From the NCBI GenBank assembly GCA_012932865.1, contig SAXG01000024.1, positions 310,001 through 374,000 on the forward strand: a DNA stretch of 64,000 bases. The letters are read 5' to 3'. How positions within the stretch are numbered: the first letter of the stretch is position 1; each line of letters begins with the position of its first letter. The DNA is from Amylostereum areolatum. Its lineage: Eukaryota; Basidiomycota; Agaricomycetes; Russulales; Stereaceae. The notes under the pieces were generated by a model. It saw only the letters and a list, made by a program, of their open reading frames with translations. It had not been told where the DNA came from and searched no databases. Of this stretch, positions 10,543-21,202 are shown piece after piece. The position numbers were made by a program, and so were the translations under genes.

Positions 10543-11301
10543 TCCAGGCCCTGATGAACTCGGTCTTCTCGGATCTGATCACAAAGGGGCTCGTCGCGGT
10601 ATATCTAGACGACATCCTCATCTTTACGAAAACACTAGAAGAACACCGCAAGGTCGTACGTGAAGTCCTGAAATGGCTACAGGACAACGACCTCTACCTA
10701 CGCCCTGAGAAATGCGAATTTGAGAAAACCGAGATTGAATACCTCGGACTAGTGATACGAGAAGGAGAAGTGAGCATGGACCCTGCCAAGGTCCGCGCGG
10801 TGAAGGAATTGCCGACCCCGCGCAACCTACGTGAAGTTCGTGCGTTCATTGGGTTCGCCAACTTCTATCGCCGGTTCATCAAGGACTTCGCTAAGCACGC
10901 AAGGCCCTTGCATGACCTCACTAAGAAGGACACCCCCTGGAAGTGGGATACGGAGCAGCAGGACACCTTCAACCGACTTAAAGAAGCCTTTGTGTCGGAA
11001 CCCATCCTAATCATGTGGGAACCGGACCGCCCAACACGGGTTGAATCAGATGCGTCCGGATATGCTACCAGCGGGATACTCTCCCAAAAGCTCGAGTCAG
11101 ATGGCCTTTGGCACTCGGTTGTGTTCCGGTCTGAATCAATGTCGGAAACTGAACGCAATTACGAAATCTACGACCGGGAGATGCTTGGAGTCATACGTGC
11201 CCTCGAAGACTGGCGGCACTTCCTAGAAGGACTGCCTCAGCCTTTTGAAATTGTAACCGACCATCGTAATCTAGAGTACTGGAAAACCACGCGAGACCTT
11301 A
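10543..11301 (+). pseudogene. pol: A1 Pol part 2: C-terminal RT and RNase H
   Basis: Continues A1 RT after A2: ALMNSVFSDL, catalytic YLDD (about 10600), PEKCEFEKTEIEYLG, then RNase H (VESDASGYATSGILSQ, YDREMLGVIRALEDWRHFLEG, TDHRNLEYWKTTRDL). The reading is cut at 11301 by the fold-back element. Catalytic residues are visible, but the gene is broken elsewhere. Confidence 0.88.
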
Positions 11302-12033
11302 TTGCCATTTGCAGTAAAGTTGGCACGCAACGCGCGCCGCGACTTTTTGCGCTTCTTGAGTCCCCCCAAAGATGTACCTCTAGCTCCTCCAACTCCTACT
11401 CGATTCCCGTAAATAATAGTGCGTTTTGATCGTACAGTCGAGGCGATTTGCGCCCCGTAGTTTTTGTTCCGAAAACGTGAATGTTATGTGATGTCAGAAA
11501 CACCCCCTCCCCAGAGGAAGATGTCCCTCCTGCATCAGAAGGAGTGCACCTCCCTTTGAACTGAGCACACAGAAAACATTTTATATATCACAGTGCGTGA
11601 GCCCCATGGTTATTCATTCCAGATTATGAGTGAACATTGTTCTATCCTCAAGCTCTTGTACATACAACCTTATGGTTCTCTTTCAAGCAACTCCAGTCCT
11701 TATCACATATATATGGACCCAAAAACCATGGGGCTCACAAACTGTAATATATAAAATGTTTTCTGTGTGCTCAGTTCAAAGGGAGGTGCACTCCTTCTGA
11801 TGCAGGAGGGACATCTTCCTCTGGGGAGGGGGTGTTTCTGACATCACATAACATTCACGTTTTCGGAACAAAAACTACGGGGCGCAAATCGCCTCGACTG
11901 TACGATCAAAACGCACTATTATTTACGGGAATCGAGTAGAAGTTGGAGGAGCTAGAGGTACATCTTTGGGGGGACTCAAGAAGCGCAAAAAGTTGCGGCG
12001 CACGTCGCGCGCCAACTTTACTGCAAACGGCAA
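11302..12033. mobile_element. 732-bp fold-back element with 310-bp inverted arms, TA target duplication
   Basis: The arms 11302-11611 and 11724-12033 are near-perfect inverted repeats starting TTGCCATTTGCAGTAAAGTT and ending in its complement. A spacer of about 112 bp carries no ORF. TA dinucleotides flank it (11300-11301 and 12034-12035), as for Tc1/mariner-type insertions. It lies between RNase H and the rest of A1 pol. It codes for nothing and would need a transposase in trans. Its transcript would form a long hairpin. Confidence 0.85.
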
Positions 12034-13813
12034 TAATTGAAGACAGGCGCACTGGTCGATCTGGCTCAGTCGGTTTGATTTCAAAATGACTCATAAGGCC
12101 GGAAGCTCGATGCAGGCAGACCCGCTCTCAAGGCTTAACACGCACGCGGTCTCAGATTCCGAGGACAACCGCGGCATGACAACGCTGAAGCCTGAGCACT
12201 TCGCAGGCATTGCTGCCACCCACTTCCACCCAGACGACCTCGCAGAGCGCATATGGAAGGGGAGCGAGCGAGAGGCTGAAGTGGTCCATGGCTTGGACAT
12301 GCTTCGAAAGAAAGGCCCTCGTAAGCTGACCAATGGCGCCCTGGAATGGGAGGAGGACAATGGGCTCGTGTACTATAAAGGGAAGCTGTACATCCCCGCC
12401 GATAAGGACCTTCGGACCGAGATTCTCAGATCCTGTCACGATGTGGTCACGGCGGGGCACCCTGGAAAACACGGGACCCTCGAGCTGGTCAGCCACCATT
12501 ACTGGTGGCCGAGCATGGCGACATTTGTCACTAAGTACGTGGCAGGGTGCGATACGTGTCAGCACTACAAACCGGTGCAGCATCCACAAAGTCAGCTGCA
12601 GCCGCATGAAGTCCCTGAAGGTGCGTGGCAGACAGTCGGGGTGGATCTCATCACCCAGCTGCCCCCTTCTAATGGCTATAATGTGATCGCCACCTACGTG
12701 GACCATTACACTAAGCAGGTCCACGCTATCCCCACGACTTCGGACGTCACTGCTGACGGTGTCGCGGACTTACACTATAAGGAGATATTCCGACTCCACG
12801 GACTACCTAAGAAGTTTGTCTCAGACCGGGGTCCTCAGTTCGTGGCCCGTATGATGCATGCCCTTTACGAATGGTTAGGCATAGACGCCGGTCTTACGAC
12901 CACCTACCACCCTGCGGCCAATGGACAGACAGAGCGCATGAACAAGGAAGTCGAACAGCAACTGCGCATGTTCTGTAACCAAAGGCAGGATGATTGGGCA
13001 GATTTCCTGCCCACCGCCGAGTTCGTTATCAATTCACGCCTTAATGTGGCAACGGGACACACACCCTTTGAATTGATCTATGGATACACCCCGGACTTTA
13101 CAGTTCCGGTCGGCGGAGGAACGCGCATGCTGAAGCTAGACCAGTACCTCCGCAAGCTGCGTGAAGCACGCGAAGACGCCAAAGCTACCATGCAACTCGA
13201 TAAGGAGAACATGAAAAACTCCCGAGCTCCGGAACGGACTTGCCCTCACGAATTCAAAGTAGAGGATAAGGTCATGCTTGCATCGAAGAACATCTCGATC
13301 CACCAAGCGAGCCGTAAGCTAGGCCCGTGCCAACTCGGTCCTTACGAAGTGATGGAGCGGGTTGGTGATCTTGATTATCGACTCAAGCTTCCCCCACAGC
13401 TCAAAGTCCACAACATCTTTCATGTGGACAAGCTCTTGCCATGGAAGGGCAACGAGGTTAATGGGCAACTGCCACCGCCGCCACCTCCGGTCGAAGTTGA
13501 CGGAGAAGAGGAATACGAGGTAGAGAAGATAATTGACAGCTGGATCTTCCGGCGTCAACTCCAATACCTGGTGCGGTGGAAGGGATACGGCCCGGGCGAT
13601 AATAGCTGGGAACCGGCAAAAAACGTCAATGCGGAAGATGCCGTCCGGGACTTCTACGCACAGAATCCATCGGCCCCGCGAAAACTAAACGCCGCGCTCT
13701 TTGTGTCGCTGCCTTGGGGGTTAAGGGAAAACTTTACCGATGGCAATGGTACTGATTACGAATGGGAGACGGGTTGCCATACGGGCTTAGCCTGTCGGGT
13801 CGCCAGGCCTTAG
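12034..13813 (+). pseudogene. pol: A1 Pol part 3: end of RNase H, integrase, chromodomain
   Basis: Resumes A1 pol (RQAHWSIWLSRFDF). An in-frame TGA lies at about 12038-12040, where relatives read RRQA, so CGA to TGA is likely. A long open stretch from 12086 holds the HHCC finger (HPGKHGTLELVSHHYWWP...CDTCQ) and integrase residues D (VGVDLI), D (SDRGPQF) and E (GQTERM). A chromodomain (YEVEKIIDSWIF...YLVRWKGYG..NSWEP) lies at about 13515-13690. After the stop, GGAGGGGGGTAA (13813-13824) is the polypurine tract. Confidence 0.88.
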
Positions 13814-13824
13814 GAGGGGGGTAA

Positions 13825-14379
13825 TGTGACGACACGCGTCAATAGCCCCTATCTTTTTCCTCAAAGGGACTTACGCCCTTTTCATTTTGTTACCACGGTG
13901 GAAGGACATTGTTTTGGACTGGGGATTATGGCTGGGTTGGTCACGTGACTAAGCACGTGTTTCTCTTCACATGACGTATCACCTGATTTCGGACTTTGGA
14001 ACTCCGCTTACACGCACAGCATAGAATCAGCGCACAGGATTGGTAGAATACAATTACTGTACTTAGGATATTATGTGGGTCAAGGGGCTCTGAAGTGGGT
14101 CACCCTAGTAGTATAAAAGGAGTGCATGTAGCGAGCCTAGTCCTCATCTCGACCTCTTGGTCTTTGGACTAGGTAAGCAGTGTTTCTACTGTATCTTAGA
14201 ACTGCGACTAATGCTAAACTTGGTCTTTGGACTAGTCGTTTGCAGTGCCTAAGTAGTGCCCCTGCGGCTTTGCACGCTGACCTGTGTAGTCGCGCTCGAG
14301 GAGGTTGACTTCGAGTTTCTTTCTTATTTTTGTTGTGTGTTGTTGTCGTTGTCGGCACGTGATCGACTCTGTCGTCACA
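13825..14379 (+). repeat. 3' LTR of A1
   Basis: A 555-bp LTR with terminal inverted TGTGACGAC / GTCGTCACA. The TATA box GTATAAAAGG is at 14111-14120. A GACCTCTTGGTCTTTGGACTAG-like segment repeats near 14150 and 14220. The CACGTG-type motifs near 13940-13975 could be E-box-like sites. The expected 5-bp target copy CGAAA follows at 14380-14384, but the 5' copy is outside the window. Confidence 0.85.
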
Positions 14380-14850
14380 CGAAAGCATGAAATGATACCA
14401 GTCAATGGCCTTTTTCCACGCATTCTGCCCTTGAATGGTGTCCGTCATCTTGATCCAGAAGGTGACGACCTAGAATGGTAGTACGTGCACACCATCGAGG
14501 TCCAAACCCCTCAAGCTGTGATGCCCACCCACAAAATTTGAGGTAAGTCGAGAGTGGAGCTGGACCAAAATATCTAGCGGGGGGATGGCTATGGCGTCGA
14601 AGGGAATAATGTTGGTAGTTGGTAGGTCAAAGGAGAAGAGGTCGGCGATGTTGGCTTCGGCAGACAAGAGGCTTGACCGAACAGATGGGAGCTTCAGTTA
14701 TAAAAGCTTATCGATTGGGATGGCATCATCAGGAATAAGAGCAGCGTAGAAGAGGGGAACCTCAAGATTAACACGATGATCTGTGCATTTGGAAGGCGTA
14801 GGAGCGAGGGAGAATTTGGGAGTCAACATTGGTTGAAGTTTGGGAGGATA
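14380..14850 (-). pseudogene. Decayed protein-coding remnant, unknown family
   Basis: Read on the minus strand from about 14840, the sequence gives protein-like stretches in one frame (IADLFSFDLPTTNII, then WIKMTDTIQGQNAWKKAIDWY) broken by stops near 14700 and 14470. The LTR of A1 abuts it. I do not recognise the family. It may be an old host gene exon or the edge of another element. Confidence 0.3.
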
Positions 14851-15261
14851 GTAGGCAAGAGAAATGTGGGAGGCTTACCAAGCTGCAAAAAAACCCTGCA
14901 CCTTTATATTTATGGCCACTGTCTCGCCTAGAACAATAGTGCGGCCACATCTGTATTTTACCATGTCTCAGAGGCATGTATTAAGGTGGTGGCACACTAC
15001 CTTGGCGTGTCGGTGGAGCCGGCAAGTCCATTGTTCATATGTCACATGTCACACTGTGGTTTGAACCGAACTCCCGGTGGTACACAAGTTCAGTAACGGG
15101 TAACGGTATTTTCAATTGAACTTATGGTCGTAGCGATTCTAATATCACTCTTACCGCGCTCATAGACACTGTACGTTTCTCCCTTCTTTCCACATGCTCC
15201 ATCTCACATCTACATAGGGGAACATCCGTGGCCCCCAGGACGTGATTTCCAAAAAGGTACA
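14851..15261. other. Non-coding stretch
   Basis: No supported gene. The frames are short and there is no motif. It includes a poly-A run near 14886 and mixed AT-rich sequence. Probably decayed transposon or intergenic DNA. Confidence 0.4.
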
Positions 15262-15406
15262 GTAAGGTAGCCTCCTGAATCCGCTCAATGAAGACATTGT
15301 CAGGTCCATTGGTTATAATTCCTGCATGGTTGAGGGCGCAAAAGAGTTCTGGTTTTAGGAGGATGATGTTTTCATTGTCTTTCTCCCCCTTCTCAAGGCC
15401 CACTAG
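15262..15406 (-). pseudogene. Fragment of A2-type pol
   Basis: About 145 bp whose minus-strand translation (GLEKGEKDNENIILLKPEL, NGPDNVFIERIQEATLL) matches A2 Pol between RNase H and integrase (A2 bases about 8440-8585) with few changes. Element D begins at 15407 within it. Everything else of this A2 copy is missing here. Confidence 0.85.
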
Positions 15407-15828
15407 TGTCATGGATTGCTCCATTTCTCTCTTTGTTTGCAGACCTCGTACACGCAACACGTCACGGCACATGACTTTCCTTCGCATCACATGCTTTAAC
15501 AACCTCATTGCCCGGACTTCCGAGCAGGGTTCTGCATCCTTATCTATGCCATCATTGCTCCGGACCTCTGTCCTCCACCCCATGACTCCTTTCTTATTAT
15601 TCCCCTGCTTGCACCACTATCACATCACATCACACCATCGTTCCCACTTGTATATAAGGACGGTATCTCTTTTCCCTTTTCCTTAGACTGTCCATCTCGT
15701 CATACAGTACTGTAGCGCACGTTGCACTACCCTAGACCCTAGCACTCTCCAATCTATTGTTTCTTCTCGCTCCTCCCATTGTTGTGACTTAGGCGGTTCC
15801 ATGGGTCTTATAAACTGTGTTTCTCACA
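15407..15828 (+). repeat. 5' LTR of D
   Basis: From TGTCATGGATTGCTCC to TTTCTCACA, 422 bp, aligning with the LTRs of C and F. The last pentamer is TCACA instead of TGACA. TATA box TATATAAGGA at 15651-15660. A TGG at 15831 (CCTGGACAGTC) two bases downstream could be the tRNA primer site. Confidence 0.85.
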
Positions 15829-15893
15829 CCTGGACAGTCTACCCCTACGCCTACCTCGCACCCCTCTCTCCACCTATCTCTGCCGTCTCTACA

Positions 15894-16445
15894 ATGTTAA
15901 AACCTCTCACCATGGACCTCCCAAATGCACCAGTCTTCCTCCCATTCAACGGAAAGCCGATCACCCCCTGCGACGACGCACCACTCCCCTACCATTGGTC
16001 CGACGCTGTCACTGTCAACTCCCTCGTCCCCGTACAGAACCTCTGCAAAAAGGATCCTTGGACCGCGCACGGCCTCAACTTCCGCATCTTCGAGTGGAGG
16101 TGGCATAAGGATCACGGTACCGTCGTCCTCGCTCTATACGTTCGGATCACTACGTGCATCAACGTAGATCTCGAACACCTCGAGTTCACCCTCCACGCCC
16201 CCACCTACCACACGTACCTCATCCAGAACGCCCCTAACCCGATCCTCTAGACCAGCTTCACCTCCGTCTCCCAGTTTAATCGCTGGACCCCCGAATCTAC
16301 CCCGCCACCAGTCCTCCATCTCACCATCAAGGGTAAGACCCTTCGTCGTCGCCACCATGAACACAAGGTCCGCCAGGCATTAAAAGCCGGCTACCTCACC
16401 CAGAAAGTCCTTGGTCGTCACCCCGTTGTGGCCAACTTCTTCTAG
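15894..16445 (+). pseudogene. D pre-Gag ORF
   Basis: From ATG 15894 (second ATG 15912 in a good context) the frame gives NAPVFLPFNGKPITP, PWTAHGLNFRIFEWRWHKDH and LALYVRITTC. It then meets TAG at 16248-16250 and continues in phase to KVLGRHPVVANFF and TAG at 16443-16445. F (57.9-58.3 kb) has a close copy. B has a diverged one with the shared RIYEWRW and a -FF-stop ending. No known domain is recognised. Conservation of sequence and of the FF-TAG end suggests a real product of this Ty3 lineage. Confidence 0.6.
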
Positions 16446-16807
16446 AACCATCGCTTCCCAACCCTTCACCCGTCCCTCTACCCCCAAGTCCCCCCCGGGC
16501 ATCTTTCGCGACTACTTCCCACACAAATACTGTATCCTCACTTCCTCGGAAACCAAGAGATCAGTACACTGGGACCATAACCCCCCCGAAGAAAGTAGGC
16601 AAGACTGGTACCTCTACGAAAGTGACGGCAGATACCTCATAGACGACGACTTCGACACCACTGTCGACATCCTCGCCGCCTTCTACGACCCACCTTCATC
16701 TTCTTCCCCACCGCCCCACCAATCTACTGTCCTCCTCCCCCTAAGAGAATCAAGTTCGACAATGTCACCAGGAAGTGGTACATGTATTGACGAAACCGGC
16801 AGGGAAC
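16446..16807 (+). pseudogene. gag: N-terminal fragment of D Gag
   Basis: In the frame starting near 16411 the sequence reads FRDYFPHKYCILTS, RSVHWDHNPPEES, DWYLYESDGRYLID and LAAFYDPP. B Gag has the same pattern of HW...WYF and acidic residues at its N-terminus. It is cut by the B LTR at 16808 before any capsid or zinc knuckle. Confidence 0.55.
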
Positions 16808-17179
16808 TGTTAGGGATCGGTCCAGCGACTGGCAGATCACCCAAGTCGCCCAAAGAGAGAGAGAAAAGAGGATGGATTGGCAGGAGAGGGTCCAAGTCCA
16901 GGTGTAGGGCCAAAGCAGTACGTGGGGAATGAAGAGGACGATCTAAGGAAAAGGGACGCAGAGGAGAGCCTTATATATGTACAGGATCGATGATGTGAGA
17001 ATAGTGCGAGCGGGAGAGAACAATAAGGAAAAGGAAGGGGGAGGACGTGGTCCAGAGCGATGATGTCATAGAAGGAAAGATAAGAGGAGTCAGGCTGACA
17101 ACGTCATGTGATGGGAAATGTAATCATGTGACTGAACGCGATGCAATGAAAAGGGAAAGGATTGAGGCGATCCGTGACA
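16808..17179 (-). repeat. 3' LTR of B
   Basis: 372 bp. On the plus strand it runs from TGTTAGGGATCGG to ATCCGTGACA. The TATA box (complement of CTTATATATG) lies near 16970-16980. The polypurine tract (complement of TTACCCCCTCTTTAA, 17180-17194) adjoins it. Partner 23527-23898; same family as 59159-59530. Confidence 0.93.
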
Positions 17180-20100
17180 TTACCCCCTCTTTAAGGCGCA
17201 CTTTCGCTGGGAACGCAAGTTCATTGTCCATCATAGATGCAAGAAATTCAGCCTAGGTCAGACCCAATGATTTTAGTAATCATGGGGCATTGGGACGAAG
17301 GCAGTGGAACTCAGCAATAGCATCCTTGGCATGCATTAATGTAGAGGCTAGTCTCCATTTGTTCTTAGAGTCGGAGTATCCAAGCCATTTGACGAGGTAT
17401 TCAATGCCGCATTTGTTACGTGTGGGTCATGAGTCGAGGATGGCTTCAATCTCGTACTCCTCGTCTTCATCAACCAGTTCTGGAGGCAGTTGAGTGAAGT
17501 TGGGACCATGGGCATCCATCTCTTTGTACACTGAGAGAAGCGAGGCGTAGAAGACAGGGTGGATACGCCATTTAGGAGGGAGTTGAAGGTGGTAAGTTAC
17601 TGGTCTGAGGACGTCAGTGATGGTGAATGGGCCATGTCATTTTGCTGCAAGCTTAGCTTTTGGACATGTGGTCTTCAGGTTCTTACCATCCAGCCAGACC
17701 TTGTCACCAACTTCAAAGTGCACTCCTTCCTGTGTTGAGTCGCCATTGTAGCGCTTCATCAGGTTGCATGCCGTTTCAAGACTGGCCTGCAATTCCTTGC
17801 GTATTTCTTCGAGGTGCTGGAAGTGTTCTTCGATGGCAAGGTTTTTGGAGATGGGGTTGACAGAGGGGATCATTGTCGGTAAGAAACCGTAAAGCAGCTC
17901 GAATGGGGCGCGACCTGTAGCTGAATGGACATGAATGTTGTGTGAAAATTCGACAAAGGGGAGGTACTTCACCCAGTCGTCCTGCTGATAGTTGCAGAAT
18001 GCCCGAAGGTACCGCTCGAACTCTTGGTTTGCCCGTTTGCTTTCACCATCCATTTGAGGGTGGTACACTGTGCTCATTGAAGCCTTGATTCCGAGTTTGG
18101 CACAAGTCTCTTGCATAACCTTGCTTGCATACTGTGGGCCACGGTCAGAGATCATCTGCTTCCACAGCCCGTAGTGTTGCCACACACGGTCCAGCAAGAT
18201 GTCGACGGTGCCATTGCTGTCGATCTTTTTGGTGCACGATGCAATGCAGATGGCCTTGGAGAGGTGGTCTACGATCATGCAGATAGCGTTGTATCCATCC
18301 GAGGGAGGCAGATCAGTAACAAAGTTGGTTGTGATCACCTCGAACGGGCGTTCTGGGACGGCGTTAGGGATCATGTCGACATGGGGGTGCTGGGGACGGT
18401 TCTTGGTCGCTTGGCAAACAGCGCATCCTTCAACATAGTCGCGTACAAAGACCAACATCCCTGGCCACCAGTATTCTCGGCTGAGGAGTTCATACGTCTT
18501 GTGGCGACCTGGATGTCCTGCCATTGGTGAGTCGTGGAATGACTTGACAATGTCACGACATAGCTCAATGTCTGCAGGTACATAGACCTTCCCTCTGAAC
18601 AGAATCATCCCGTCTTCCAGGTTCCATTCTTGAAGGTCCTTAACAAGCGATCGTGGCCCGTTGCGAAGGATAGCGTCCATGGCTTGTACAACTTCAGCGT
18701 CTTTGGTACGCACATCTCGGATGTGTCGGCGTAGGTCAGCGTCGCCTATGGTGGTTACAGCACGCGACCGAGTAGCGCAGATACGGAAGTACTTGGCATC
18801 TAGGAGGACACATTCCTTGTTGTCGTTCTCGACCCCCTCTTTAAGATCAGGGCATCTGGACAATGGATCTGGTCGATGGTGAAGGCCCGGCTTGTGCGTT
18901 AGTGTGAAATCGAAGCGCGTGAGGAATAATGCCCAGTGGGCCTGCCGACGACTCAGCTTTTGTGCTTCCTTGAAGTACTCCAGGTTCTTGTGGTCTGTCC
19001 AAATCTTGACTGGATGAGTTGTGCCTTCTAGGTAGTGCCGCCAAGCTTCAAGTGCCCGAATAATTGCCAGCAGTTCCTTGTCGTAGATGTCGTAGTTGCG
19101 TTCCGGCTCAGTAAGCAACTTGGACAGGTAGGCAACAGGATGGAGGTGACCATCTTGGCCGCATTGCGAGAGGATGCCTCCGGTTGCGAAGTCTGAGGCA
19201 TCAACTTCTACCAAGTACGGTTTCGACGGGTCAGGGAGAATCAGGACAGGGGATGAGGTGAACACAGCTTTGAGGGCAGCGAAGGCGTCTTGACACTCTG
19301 CAGTCCAGTTCCATAGATGGTCCTTTTTGGTCAGTTCAAACAGGGGGCGTGCAACCTTGGAGAAGTCCTTGATGAAGCGACGGTAGAAGTTTCCAAACCC
19401 GAGGAATGACTGGACATCCTTGATGTTACAAGGGGTGGGCCACTCCGTAATGCCTGCTACCTTGACAGGGTCCATAGCAATCTGGTCGTGCGATATAATC
19501 AAGCCAAGGTACTCAACAGAATCCTGTTCGAAGACACATTTCTCTGGCTTGAGGAAGAGGTCATTGTCCTTCAGGCGTTGCAGCACCTGCGTCATCAGTT
19601 CACGGTGTTCTTCGAGTGTCTCTGTGAAGACAAGAATGTCGTCTATGTAAATGACGACCTTGCCATTGTCGATGAGATCCTTGAAAAGTTCATTCATCAT
19701 TGCCTGGAACGTCGCAGGAGAATTCATAAGGCCAAAGAACATCATCAGAGGTTCGTACAGCCCGCGGTTCGTTTTGAAAGCGGCCTTCCACTTGTCTCCT
19801 TCCTTGATATGGACATTGTTGTATCCCCAGTGGACGTCTATCTTGGAGAAGACCTTGGCACCCTTGAGTTTGTCGACAAGCTCAGAGATGAGTGGGAGCG
19901 GGTATTCGTTTTTGACAGTGCCTTTATTCAATGCTCGATAGTCCTGTACAGGACAAAGCTTCCCATCCTTTTTCTTGACAAAGAAGAAGGGACTCGCCAT
20001 GGATGATTTCGACGGGCTAATGTACCCCTTCTTGACATGTTCATCGAGGAAGCTGTCCAGCTCTTGCTGCTCGGATGGGGTCAAAGGATACACCTTGCAA

Positions 20101-21202
20101 GCCTTTGGTTGGAAGTCTGGTTTCAGGTCAATAGCATGGTCCCAGGGATGTCGCTCAGGTAGATGTTCAGACGTAGCTTTGTCGAACACCGACTTGAACG
20201 AGCGATATTGCTCAGGGACCATATCTTCAAATGTTTTCGTCTTGACATCAGCCGCCTGTTCTGCAAGCTGTTGCGCCTTGGTGAAGGTGGCACGTATGGC
20301 AAGGTCGTTGGACTGTTCTTCTTGTGCTAGTTGTTCAAGGGTGACTTCCTTTACGACTCCCACAGCATGTAGGCCATCTTGGGTCCATGAAGCCAGGACA
20401 ATGTCCGACTGCTCGTTGTCGTCTTCTGTGAACCACTTTGCACCTGAAGGTGTACGACGGGGAGAACAAACACGAGCATATTGTACACAGCGGGCAGGGA
20501 TCATGTACTTTGTGTTGCTTGGGTGGTTGGTCACTGTGTAGACACGAGGTTCTTCGACTTTAACCTCGTCGGCTTCAATGACATCAATGGGCGGTTGTGG
20601 CCCAGACCTACGTTCAGGTTTGATATGAAGCTTCTTGACCAGAGGTTTGTGTAGGATGCAGGTGGGTGGGCAGCGCATCATGTCGACTTCTTCTCCATCC
20701 CAGTTGATTTCTGGGTTATGCTCCTTCAACCAGTCAGTTCCTACGATCATGTCGTGATCACCGATGTCTGTGACAAAGAATTCGGCCGTTTCTTCATGAT
20801 ACGATTCTGTGGATTGCGTGTAGATGCGAACACGCTGGGTAGTCGAATGACGTACCCATCCCATTATGTTCTCCATCCCATCTACATTGCGGACAGGGAA
20901 CGGGCGGTCAAGGGCATCTAATGAGGGCCCTTTCTTTTCTGCAAATCTTTGGTTAATGATAATGCCTTCAGCACCGCTATCCAGTAGCGCTTCAGCATCG
21001 ATTTTTCTTCCAGTGACTTGTCCAATCAGTTTGACATCCAGCAATATTGAGGGTGTGTGCCTATTCTTTGTGACCGTTAACAGTTTCAAGCAGGTTGGAA
21101 GGACACACTTACTGGATTGCATGGATGATAGTACAGAGAAACGATTTGATGATGCCATAGAAAAACCTTTGCCACCCACAGACGACACGACTGGGGGGCA
21201 TT
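17180..21202 (-). pseudogene. pol: B Pol (PR-RT-RNase H-IN-chromodomain), inactive
   Basis: In the -1 frame after gag. It is open from about 21200 to 17637, about 1180 codons. Protease DSGAEG lies near 20975, RT YIDD at 19639-19650, RNase H VDASDFATGG near 19195 and the HHCC finger near 18430-18530. Integrase has lost two catalytic residues. The first Asp is Asn (TTNF, 18324-18326; B2 has Asp), and the Glu of TDGESER is Lys (18036-18038). TGA at 17637-17639 (LAAK*) and 17427-17429 and TAG near 17255 break the tail and chromodomain (YLVKWLGY). The frame runs into the 3' LTR without its own stop, as in C. Confidence 0.88.

Larger units (their letters stand above)
1..14379 (+). mobile_element. 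Ty3/gypsy chromovirus-type element A1, decayed, 5' end outside window
   Basis: The order is gag, protease, RT, RNase H, integrase, chromodomain, 3' LTR. The 5' LTR lies left of base 1. The element is split by A2 (3026-10542) and by a fold-back element (11302-12033). Removing both rejoins the RT and RNase H reading. Several in-frame stops make it non-autonomous. It is the oldest layer of this nest because two other elements sit inside it. Confidence 0.9.
15407..16807 (+). mobile_element. Ty3/gypsy element D, 5' part only
   Basis: A 5' LTR, a pre-gag ORF and the start of gag are present. It is cut at 16807 where the LTR of element B begins. Protease, RT and integrase are absent. The LTR belongs to the same family as those of C (35655-36062) and F (57468-57890). 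Confidence 0.8.

Noticed and set aside
19488..20006. Plus-strand ORF opposite B RT (and its twin at 61771-62358)
   Set aside because: Both are complementary to the conserved RT region, so their likeness to each other follows from the RT sequence.
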